From Caulobacteraceae bacterium (GTDB lineage Bacteria > Pseudomonadota > Alphaproteobacteria > Caulobacterales > Caulobacteraceae), in contig CANGRP010000134.1 of NCBI GenBank assembly GCA_947456005.1, positions 1-7,094 on the forward strand: a DNA stretch of 7,094 bases, given 5' to 3'. The position numbers and the translations under genes are program-made. The notes under the pieces are model-generated. The model had not been told where the DNA came from. It did no database searches and worked only from the letters and a program-made list of their open reading frames with translations. Each line of letters begins with the position of its first letter. The stretch's first letter is position 1. Of this stretch, positions 1 through 5,402 are shown in pieces.

Positions 1-4
1 CGCC

Positions 5-754
5 TCAGCCCTCGGCGGCCCCGAGGGCGTGAAGCCGGGGGCCTTCGCGCTTCAGCCATTCACGGTGGGGCGTCGGGTCGCCCACCAGCTCCCGAACCCG
101 CGCCCAGAAGGCCGGACCGTGATGAGGTTCCAGGATGTGGGCGCACTCGTGAGCGGCGACATAGTCGGCGACCGGTGAGGGCGCGAGGGCCAGGCGCCAG
201 ACATAGCGCACCGAAGGCGGGGCCCCCGCCCGCCCGGGGGTGCAGGAGCCCCACCTCGACCGGGTGTCGGTGACCGACACCGTCGGCAGCGGAGCCCCCA
301 GGGCCTCGCAGTGGCGCCGGGACATCTCGCGGAAGCCGGCCAGGGCCTCGCGCTTCAGGACCCTCACCACCGAACGCGCGAAAGCCTCTGGCTCGCCCGC
401 GGCGCAGATGACAAGGGCGCCGTCCGGGTCATCGATCAGGCGGGTGCGGCCCGTCGCGGCCTCCAGACGACAGGCCCGGTCAAAGACCGTGAGCTCCAGG
501 CCCGGCGCCAGGGGCGAAGGTGCGGGGATGGCTGCAAGGCGGTTTTGGATCCAGTCCACCCGGCTCAGGGCGAAGCGTGCGGCTTCCGCCAAGCCGCGCA
601 GGTCAGGGGCGGAGGCCACCACCTCGCGGCGGGCGCGGTCCAGGCGCAGGGCGATCCTTCGGGAGCGACGGTTGACCCGTAGCCGAACAGGGATGCCCTC
701 GACCTCGATCAGGTCGCCGTCGGCGGGCGCTCGCCGGTGTCCGAACAGACCCAA
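5..754 (-). CDS. YgjP-like (DUF45) zinc metallopeptidase
   Basis: This is a protein of about 249 residues from the YgjP/DUF45 (SprT/M48-like) family, predicted cytoplasmic zinc hydrolases whose cellular role is poorly defined. The C-terminal half carries the family signature: SRWGSC at about 166-171, then HECAH at 202-206 giving two zinc-ligand histidines and the catalytic Glu, and a third likely ligand at His212 in HHGPAFW. The N-terminal half has the usual Arg-rich strands (VNRRSRRIALRLD). No signal peptide is visible. The open frame extends far upstream through phaZ, but family similarity begins only after the phaZ stop. The only plausible start there is TTG at 754, 7 bases beyond that stop; no ATG occurs in the first part of the domain and no clear ribosome binding site is seen. 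The gene is probably translated from the phaZ transcript. The family call is strong; the exact start is uncertain. Confidence 0.88.
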   Translation of the reverse strand: MGLFGHRRAPADGDLIEVEGIPVRLRVNRRSRRIALRLDRARREVVASAPDLRGLAEAARFALSRVDWIQNRLAAIPAPSPLAPGLELTVFDRACRLEAATGRTRLIDDPDGALVICAAGEPEAFARSVVRVLKREALAGFREMSRRHCEALGAPLPTVSVTDTRSRWGSCTPGRAGAPPSVRYVWRLALAPSPVADYVAAHECAHILEPHHGPAFWARVRELVGDPTPHREWLKREGPRLHALGAAEG

Positions 755-761
755 GGCAGGC

Positions 762-2027
762 TCAGCCGGCAGGCGCGGCGATCCGCGCCTCCTGGCGGGC
801 GATGAAGGCGGCGACCCGGGGATAGATTTCCTCCCGGAAGCGACGGCCGTTGAAGACCCCGTAATGACCCACGTGCGGCTGGATATAGTCCTCCCGCAGA
901 TCGTTCGGGAGACCGGCGCAGAGGGCGTGGGCGGCCTGGGTCTGGCCGATCCCGGAAATGTCGTCGAGTTCACCCTCCACGGTGAGCAGTCCGATGTCCG
1001 TGATGGCCGATGTCCGGACAGGGCGCCCCCGATGGACCAACTCACCCTTCGGCAGGAGATGCTGCTGGAAGACAAGGTCGACGGTCTGGAGATAGAACTC
1101 CTCCGTCAGGTCCAGGACCGACAGGTATTCATCGTAGAACTCCAGGTGCTTGTCGGCAGAGTCGCCGTCACCATTCATGAGGTCCTGCAGGTACTGAAGA
1201 TGGGCGTCCTGGTGCCGGTCCATGTTCATCGACATGAACGAGTAGAGCTGGACAAAGCCTGGATAGACCCGCCGGCCCGCCCCGGCGTAGGGAAGGGGCA
1301 CGGTGCTGATCATGTTCGACTTGAACCAGGCGAACGGCCTCTCTTCGGCCAGTTTGTTGGTCACTGTCGGCGAGAAGCGTGCATCGAGGGGGGAGCCCAT
1401 GAAGGTCATGGAGGCGGGCCGGCCCTCATCCCCATCCTCGGCCATGAGGGCGGCGGCCGCGAGGACAGCGGGTCCGGGCTGGCAGACAGCGACCACATGG
1501 CAGCGTGGGCCGAGCCGGCGAAGCATCTCCCGGACATGGTCCAGGTAGTCAAAGAAATCGAAGCGGCCCTCAAGCACGGGCACGTCCCGGGCGTTCGACC
1601 ACTCCGTGATGAAGACCTCATGGTCCTGAAGGAAGGTCCGGACCGTATCCCGAAGGAGGGTCGCATAGTGACCGGACAGAGGTGCGACGATGAGGACAGC
1701 GGGCGCGGTGGCGGTGCGCCCCGCCCGGCGGAGATCCAGGGGATCGCGCGCGAAGTGGGTCAGCTTCACCCAGGGGCTGGACCAGGCTTCGACCCGCCGG
1801 ACCCGAACGTCGACTCCTGAGATCGTCACAGTGTCGAATCCCCATTCGGGGCGGCCATAGCGGCGCGTGAGATTGGCGAACAGGTCGGCGGACGCGAAGA
1901 GCCGTCGTCCGACCGGGGTCTCGCGGACCGGGTTCAGCGGCGAGATCCAGTAGTGGCGCGTCGCCCGGGCGGCCGCCCGGAACGGGGCGGCGACGTAGTA
2001 ACCGGCTTCGTAAAGAGTATAGAGCAT
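762..2027 (-). CDS. phaZ: Intracellular polyhydroxybutyrate depolymerase PhaZ
   Basis: This 421-residue protein matches the intracellular PHB depolymerase family (the Ralstonia PhaZa1 type, about 420 residues), which degrades native PHB granules in the cytoplasm to release 3-hydroxybutyrate units. It is an alpha/beta hydrolase using a cysteine nucleophile. The lipase-box-like segment AVCQPGP places Cys182; Asp355 follows in EGELDDISG and His388 in HVGHYGVF. These sit at essentially the positions I recall for the Ralstonia triad (Cys183, Asp355, His388). The N-terminus MLYTLYEAGYY and the C-terminal PHB_depo_C region (roughly 210-410) are also typical. No signal peptide is present, as expected for an intracellular enzyme. 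The start is the ATG at 2027; upstream is a 17-base palindrome that may be an operator. The YgjP-like gene follows after 7 bases. The enzyme implies that the host stores PHB, although no synthase gene is in the window. Confidence 0.96.
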   Translation of the reverse strand: MLYTLYEAGYYVAAPFRAAARATRHYWISPLNPVRETPVGRRLFASADLFANLTRRYGRPEWGFDTVTISGVDVRVRRVEAWSSPWVKLTHFARDPLDLRRAGRTATAPAVLIVAPLSGHYATLLRDTVRTFLQDHEVFITEWSNARDVPVLEGRFDFFDYLDHVREMLRRLGPRCHVVAVCQPGPAVLAAAALMAEDGDEGRPASMTFMGSPLDARFSPTVTNKLAEERPFAWFKSNMISTVPLPYAGAGRRVYPGFVQLYSFMSMNMDRHQDAHLQYLQDLMNGDGDSADKHLEFYDEYLSVLDLTEEFYLQTVDLVFQQHLLPKGELVHRGRPVRTSAITDIGLLTVEGELDDISGIGQTQAAHALCAGLPNDLREDYIQPHVGHYGVFNGRRFREEIYPRVAAFIARQEARIAAPAG

Positions 2028-2039
2028 GGCCCGCCGTGG

Positions 2040-2056
2040 ATGTTGCAGCGCAACAT
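2040..2056. promoter_or_regulatory. 17-base palindrome upstream of phaZ, candidate PhaR operator
   Basis: The sequence ATGTTGCAGCGCAACAT has perfect 7-base arms around a 3-base centre, and it ends 12 bases before the phaZ start codon. Its core TGC-N3-GCA resembles the sites bound by PhaR/AniA repressors of PHB metabolism in alphaproteobacteria. The palindrome is seen directly; the regulator is inferred from the neighbouring gene. It could instead form an RNA hairpin in the leader. Confidence 0.5.
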
Positions 2057-2096
2057 ATCGCGCCCAAGATCGCCGGATGTCCAGCCCCGTATGGCC

Positions 2097-2705
2097 TCAG
2101 CCCCGCTTCATGGCGTCTCGGATCTGGCCCGCGAGGGCCTCCGGGGCCATCCCGTAGGGCAGGACCCGGGCGAATCGACCTGACGGGTCCATCAGGTAGC
2201 TGATGGAGGAGTGATTGATCAGGTAGGCGTCCCCCTCGCCCTCCTTCTCGTAGTAGACCTTGTAGGCGCGGGCAACGGCGGCGACCTGCTCGGGCGAGCC
2301 GGTCAGCCCGATCACGCCCCGAGGAAAGGCTGGGTTGTCCAGGTAAGCGGCCATCTTGGCCGGGGTGTCGCGCTCCGGGTCCACTGAGACGAAGATGATC
2401 TGCACCTTCCGCCCGTCGGCGCCGAGGAGGTCAAGGGTCCGCCCCAGGGTGTCGAGTGTCATCGGGCAGACATCCGGACAGAAGGTGAAGCCGAAGAAGA
2501 CAATGGTCCATCGGCCCTTCAGGCCAGCCTCGGTGTAGGTCCGGCCAGTCGCGTCGACCAGGGTGAAGGGTCCGCCAGGGCCCGCCTGGAGGCCGGAGGC
2601 GGCCTCCGGCGCGGGTCGCCGCCCCCCGATCTGGACCGCCAGGAAGGTCAGGCCGGCAACGACGACGGCGGCAACCAGAAGGCGCAGGATCAGCTTGGGA
2701 GTCAT
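2097..2705 (-). CDS. senC: Sco1/SenC/PrrC family copper chaperone
   Basis: This is a 202-residue membrane-anchored thioredoxin-fold protein of the SCO family, which delivers copper to the CuA centre of cytochrome c oxidase on the periplasmic side. Residues 4-26 form an uncleaved N-terminal signal anchor (LILRLLVAAVVVAGLTFLAV). The copper site is visible as FCPDVCP with Cys76 and Cys80, plus His165 in LINHSS. The family motif SVDPERDTP occupies 107-115. The ATG at 2705 is preferred over one 105 bases upstream at 2810, because the added residues have no family character and would bury the signal anchor. The gene diverges from regA, a partner also seen in the regB-senC-regA loci of photosynthetic alphaproteobacteria. 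phaZ lies 69 bases downstream on the same strand but has its own putative operator. The family call is firm; whether the role is oxidase assembly or redox signalling cannot be told from the sequence. Confidence 0.95.
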   Translation of the reverse strand: MTPKLILRLLVAAVVVAGLTFLAVQIGGRRPAPEAASGLQAGPGGPFTLVDATGRTYTEAGLKGRWTIVFFGFTFCPDVCPMTLDTLGRTLDLLGADGRKVQIIFVSVDPERDTPAKMAAYLDNPAFPRGVIGLTGSPEQVAAVARAYKVYYEKEGEGDAYLINHSSISYLMDPSGRFARVLPYGMAPEALAGQIRDAMKRG

Positions 2706-2845
2706 GCGAGGCCGTCCCCAGATTTTGGTCAGGCAGGCTTTAGCGCGGATCGTCCCGGGCTTCCAGCCGGAGCGCGGGGCCGGCTTGCCTAGACTCAGCC
2801 GAACCGCCAAGTTGGCTCTCCAGTCAGGGCCTGCGAGCGGCGCTC
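2706..2845. promoter_or_regulatory. Divergent promoter region between senC and regA
   Basis: This 140-base non-coding stretch separates two divergent start codons and must contain both promoters. I could not identify convincing -35/-10 elements. It holds a 6-base inverted repeat AGCCGG/CCGGCT (2765-2770 and 2780-2785), a GANTC site (GACTC, 2792-2796), and a short palindrome GAGCGGCGCTC (2835-2845) that abuts the regA start codon and could act as an operator or mask the ribosome binding site. All of these are short and GC-rich, so chance is possible. Confidence 0.55.
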
Positions 2846-3406
2846 ATGAGTGCAACCGAAACCGCCGAGCCTGTGGCGCCACAGGAGGTCCGCCCCCTCC
2901 TGCTGGTGGATGACGACGATCTCCACTCCGCCCGCACCACGCGACTGCTGGAGGCTCGCGGCTTTCAGGTCACCTGGGCGCGAAATCTTGCAGAAGCCCA
3001 GCCGATCCTCCTGGCGGAGCCGCCGGCCTTCGCCGTGCTGGAGATGCGGTTGACCGACGGGGACGGCCTTAGCCTGATCGAGGCCCTCGTCCATCATCGC
3101 CCAGACAGCCGCATTGTGGTTCTGACGGCCTTCGGCTCGATCGCCAACGCTGTCGCCGCCGTGAAACTGGGGGCGGCTGATTACCTGACGAAACCGGCCG
3201 AAGGGGACGACCTGACCGCCGCCCTCCTGGGCCAGCCGACCTCGGGCGGGATGGCGTCGAAGCCCATGACGGCCCACCGGGCGCGGTGGGAGCACATCCA
3301 CCGGGTCCTGGAATTCTCGGGGAACAACATCTCCGAGGCCTCGCGGCGGTTGGGCCTTCACCGCCGGACCCTCCAGAGGATCCTTGCAAAGCGGGCGCCG
3401 CGCTGA
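2846..3406 (+). CDS. regA: ActR/PrrA/RegA-family redox response regulator with Glu at the phospho-acceptor site
   Basis: This 186-residue protein has the full RegA/PrrA/ActR layout: a receiver domain (about 16-128), a short linker with SKPMTAHRARWEHI (138-151), and a Fis-type helix-turn-helix at 162-186 ending in HRRTLQRILAKRAPR, nearly the family consensus. RegA proteins bind DNA and control respiration, carbon and nitrogen fixation and photosynthesis genes in response to redox state signalled by the kinase RegB. The acidic pocket (Asp22, Asp23), Thr94 and Lys116 are kept. The residue matching RegA Asp63 is Glu66 (codon GAG, 3041-3043) in AVLEMRL, so normal Asp phosphorylation cannot occur. 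No RegB-like kinase gene is adjacent. I infer a regulator that is constitutively active or controlled in another way. It diverges from senC and converges with mmcB. The start ATG has only a weak upstream purine stretch. Confidence 0.95.
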   Translation: MSATETAEPVAPQEVRPLLLVDDDDLHSARTTRLLEARGFQVTWARNLAEAQPILLAEPPAFAVLEMRLTDGDGLSLIEALVHHRPDSRIVVLTAFGSIANAVAAVKLGAADYLTKPAEGDDLTAALLGQPTSGGMASKPMTAHRARWEHIHRVLEFSGNNISEASRRLGLHRRTLQRILAKRAPR

Positions 3407-3416
3407 GGCGAACGGC

Positions 3417-3836
3417 TCAGACCTCGAGGTCTGTCACCAGAAGTCCTGAGGCGCGAAGGCCGGCCAGCCGGGCGAAGGCGATCGTCAGGGCCTTGCGGCG
3501 GCTGCCAGTCAGGGGCTCGAGCGGGGCCTCCCGGACCAGGGCGCCGCCGAACCCGTCGCAGACCAGGAGACCCGGCTCCGCCGGCAGGACGTGTTGCGGA
3601 AACTCCGGCGCCACGGCGAAGGCGAAGCGGTCACAGAAGTCCAGGTAGTCGCGCCACTTCCGGTCGACCCGGAAGTCTTCCAGGGAGGACTTCACCTCGG
3701 CGATGAAGAGTTCTCCCCGGGGCGAGATGGCCATGAGGTCCGCTCGCCTGGCGTTGGGAAGGGTGACCTCCGCAAGGGCGACATAGCCAAGCCCCCGGAA
3801 GACGCGGACGGCGCCGCGGGTGACGGCCGCAGTCAC
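3417..3836 (-). CDS. mmcB: MmcB family DNA repair protein (PD-(D/E)XK-like)
   Basis: This is a protein of about 139 residues matching the MmcB family, first linked to mitomycin C resistance in Caulobacter. The conserved core is readable: VTRG near the N-terminus, a Glu in AEVTL (23), RRAD with Asp33, IAEVKSS with Glu47 and Lys49, then DRKW, DFCDRF and FGGALVREAP. The order Glu, Asp, Glu-X-Lys fits a PD-(D/E)XK nuclease fold; that assignment is my inference. The frame is open further upstream. The chosen GTG at 3836 lies 22 bases after the lipocalin stop and has a perfect GGAGGTGA overlapping the codon itself, which is poor spacing. A TTG at 3887, overlapping the lipocalin gene, would add 17 residues and is the main alternative. 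I saw no SOS box (GTTC-N7-GTTC) in the upstream sequence, so any damage control would come from elsewhere. Confidence 0.87.
   Translation of the reverse strand: MTAAVTRGAVRVFRGLGYVALAEVTLPNARRADLMAISPRGELFIAEVKSSLEDFRVDRKWRDYLDFCDRFAFAVAPEFPQHVLPAEPGLLVCDGFGGALVREAPLEPLTGSRRKALTIAFARLAGLRASGLLVTDLEV
3418..3433. terminator. Perfect 16-base palindrome between converging regA and mmcB ends
   Basis: CAGACCTCGAGGTCTG is a perfect palindrome that covers the mmcB stop codon region and begins 11 bases after the regA stop. As RNA it can fold on either strand into a 6-base stem with a TCGA loop. No T-tract follows on either side, so a classic intrinsic terminator is not supported. It might still slow transcription from both directions or bind a dimeric protein. 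Confidence 0.35.
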
Positions 3837-3858
3837 CTCCGGCCGGGAGGCGGGCGGG

Positions 3859-4404
3859 TCAGCGCCGGGCGGGGAGGGGGAATTCAAGGGCGGCGACGTC
3901 GTAGCCCAGTTGGCGGATCCGACTGACCGCCTGGGCCTTGGCTGCAGCGCTGAGGATGGGCTTCTGGGCCATGAGCCAGAGGTACCGGCCGTTGGGTGTC
4001 CCGAGAAGCAGCCATCCCTGATCGGACCGGCTTTCCAGCACCCAGTATTCGACATTCAGGATCCCGCCGAAATAGCTGAGCCGGATGCGTCCGTCCGTCA
4101 GGGGGTCGATGATCCTGGCCTGGGCCTTCCACTGGGTGGGCGGGGAGGCCAGGGATCCCCTGTGGCAGGTCTGGATGACCGCATAGCCACTGTCTGTGCG
4201 GGCCCAGTCCGAGGTGCCGCCCTGGCAATCCCTCTGGATCTTGTTGGGCAGGCGCGCGACCTCGTACCAGCGGCCAGCGATACGGCCGATATCGACCTTC
4301 TGCGCCGGTGGGCGCAGGTCAGCGGCCAGAGCCGCGACAGGCGCCGCGAGAAAGGCGGCCACCAAGCCTGCGCAAAGGCGGGTCAGCGGACGAGGGTGAG
4401 TCAT
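3859..4404 (-). CDS. blc: Secreted Blc-type bacterial lipocalin
   Basis: This 181-residue protein belongs to the Blc/apolipoprotein D-like lipocalins, beta-barrel carriers that bind lipids or other hydrophobic ligands in the cell envelope. The N-terminus is a Sec signal peptide with a hydrophobic core at about 9-26 and likely cleavage after AALA (residue 28). There is no lipobox cysteine at the cleavage point, so unlike E. coli Blc it is probably soluble in the periplasm. The lipocalin signature GRWYEVARLPN is at 44-54, and the later strand motifs YFGGILNVEYWVL (111-123) and GRYLWLMAQKP (139-149) match the family. Cys60 and Cys80 in the mature part might form a disulfide. The ATG at 4404 is chosen over the upstream ATG at 4494 because it puts the signal peptide at the terminus and avoids overlap with the metallopeptidase gene. 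The ribosome binding site is not obvious. Confidence 0.93.
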   Translation of the reverse strand: MTHPRPLTRLCAGLVAAFLAAPVAALAADLRPPAQKVDIGRIAGRWYEVARLPNKIQRDCQGGTSDWARTDSGYAVIQTCHRGSLASPPTQWKAQARIIDPLTDGRIRLSYFGGILNVEYWVLESRSDQGWLLLGTPNGRYLWLMAQKPILSAAAKAQAVSRIRQLGYDVAALEFPLPARR

Positions 4405-4422
4405 ACCGGCCGTGTAACGGGA

Positions 4423-4445
4423 AACCGCTACGCCGAAAAGCGGTT
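4423..4445. repeat. 7-base inverted repeat between metallopeptidase and lipocalin genes
   Basis: The arms AACCGCT (4423-4429) and AGCGGTT (4439-4445) are perfect complements around a 9-base loop and fill most of the 46-base gap between the two minus-strand genes. On the transcribed strand the second arm runs into a short T stretch (GGTTTCCC). It could be a weak terminator for the upstream pair of genes or a leader hairpin for the lipocalin gene. Confidence 0.4.
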
Positions 4446-4450
4446 CGCGC

Positions 4451-4855
4451 TCAGCCAGCCTCAATCCGGTCAATCTGCTCGTCGGACAGGCCAAGGTGAT
4501 GGCCGATCTCGTGGATCAGGATATGGGACACCAGTTCGGCGAGGGTGACGTTCCCCCGCTCCGCCCATTCGTCAAGCAGGGGCCTGCGGAACAGGAAGAC
4601 CCTTGCGGGCTCTGCGGCGTCCAGGATGGACCGGCGGGACAGGTCAACCCCCTGATAGAGGCCGGTCAGTTCGAAGGGATCCTTCAGGTCGAGGGCGTCG
4701 AGCATCTCTTCATCCGGGAAGTCATCCACACGGAAGACGATCTCTCCGGCGGCCCTGCGGAACAGCTCTGGCAGGGCCTCGAAGGCGGCCTCGGCCAGGC
4801 CCGCAATATCATCGAGCGAGGGGGCTGGAGCGTGCGCCGGCCAGGGGTCACTCAT
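4451..4855 (-). CDS. Small HExxH metallopeptidase family protein (Zincin_1/MMP-like)
   Basis: This 134-residue protein belongs to the minimal zinc-dependent metallopeptidase family (COG3824, Zincin_1/DUF1025 type), which is widespread in bacteria and largely uncharacterised. The motif HEIGHHLGLSD at 115-125 fits the HExxHxxGxxD form, giving zinc ligands His115 and His119, catalytic Glu116, and probably Asp125 as third ligand. FRVDDFPDEEML (41-52) and the LTGLYQG segment (63-69) are also typical, and the length is normal. There is no signal peptide or membrane segment, so it should act in the cytoplasm. Its start codon overlaps the stop of the upstream unknown gene in an ATGAGTGA arrangement (8 bases), which points to coupled translation and perhaps a shared function. 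Substrates are unknown. Confidence 0.92.
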   Translation of the reverse strand: MSDPWPAHAPAPSLDDIAGLAEAAFEALPELFRRAAGEIVFRVDDFPDEEMLDALDLKDPFELTGLYQGVDLSRRSILDAAEPARVFLFRRPLLDEWAERGNVTLAELVSHILIHEIGHHLGLSDEQIDRIEAG

Positions 4856-5402
4856 CGGGGAGAAGGCGGTCAGGATCCTCCGGCGCCCGGACTTCGAACA
4901 GCCCGATGTCCAGAGGCTGCTGGGGCCGGACGGGCCGGAGGGGTTGCCGGGAGAAGGCGCTCAGGTGATCGCCCGAGAGGTCGGACTGGGCGCGCTTGCG
5001 GACATGCCGGGCCTGGGCGTTGAGGATGGCGGGGGCGCGGGAGGCGGGACGCCAGAAGTCCACCTGGATCCGCCAGACCGTTCGAGGCGGCGGAGGCGGA
5101 GCGGGCCAGCGGCGTCCACCCTCGGCGAGGGGCCGGGCGGGCGGCGGCGGGCGGGCGCCGTCAAAGACCTCCACCAGCCGGATGACAGCGGGATCCGGCG
5201 GTGCGGCCGCTCCGGCGCTCATTTGGGCCAACAGGTCCTGCGCGGCCTCGCGGGTGGGGCAGGGCGGGCCGACGCGCTCGGAGCAGAAAATCACCGGCTC
5301 GCCAGCCAGGATTTCCGCCTCCCGGGCGCGAAGGGCCTGGCCCAGGGGAGCGCGGAGGGCCGCCTCCCCATCGCTCGCAACCGGATAGATCAGGGCTGAC
5401 AT
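4848..5402 (-). CDS. Uncharacterised 184-residue protein coupled to the small metallopeptidase
   Basis: I do not recognise this protein. It has 184 residues from the ATG at 5402; the frame remains open further upstream, but that extension lies antisense to the divL-like gene and is discounted. The N-terminal third (1-62) looks folded and alpha-helical, with two cysteines at 40 and 48 (IFCSERVGPPCPT). A region at about 66-107 is very rich in Pro, Ala and Arg and is probably a flexible linker. The C-terminal part (109-184) has strand-like WRIQVDFWRP, a basic stretch ARHVRKRAQ, and a tail LRPVRPQQPLDIGLFEVRAPEDP. There is no signal peptide or membrane segment. It heads the minus-strand gene run and overlaps the protease start by 8 bases. 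It faces the divL-like gene across an 85-base shared promoter region. Evidence that it is real: translational coupling, position and sensible composition. Confidence 0.75.
   Translation of the reverse strand: MSALIYPVASDGEAALRAPLGQALRAREAEILAGEPVIFCSERVGPPCPTREAAQDLLAQMSAGAAAPPDPAVIRLVEVFDGARPPPPARPLAEGGRRWPAPPPPPRTVWRIQVDFWRPASRAPAILNAQARHVRKRAQSDLSGDHLSAFSRQPLRPVRPQQPLDIGLFEVRAPEDPDRLLPDE

Noticed and set aside
240..1820. Long open frame of 526 codons on the plus strand opposite the YgjP-like and phaZ genes
   Set aside because: It is the antisense shadow of two clearly recognised proteins with intact catalytic motifs; its translation is Arg/Gly/Pro-rich with no family features, as expected in high-GC DNA.
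1812..1840. Pair of GANTC sites inside phaZ
   Set aside because: They lie well within coding sequence far from a promoter; taken as chance and used only as a caution for the divL promoter pair.
2706..2810. Upstream start for the Sco protein adding 35 residues
   Set aside because: The added segment is basic and unlike the family, and it would put the signal anchor internally and use up most of the divergent promoter region.
2795..3361. Open frame of 188 codons on the minus strand opposite regA
   Set aside because: The plus strand encodes an almost consensus RegA-family protein; the antisense frame has no recognisable features.
3834..3990. SOS (LexA) box upstream of mmcB, expected from the Caulobacter homologue
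   Set aside because: I searched for GTTC-N7-GTTC on both strands near mmcB and in the two upstream gaps and found none.
4405..4494. Upstream ATG for the lipocalin adding 30 residues
   Set aside because: It would overlap the metallopeptidase 3' end and push the Sec signal peptide away from the N-terminus.
5085..5160. GGCGGAGGCGGA-type repeats suggesting a tandem repeat
   Set aside because: They are imperfect and explained by the Pro/Arg-rich linker of the unknown 184-residue protein in a high-GC genome.
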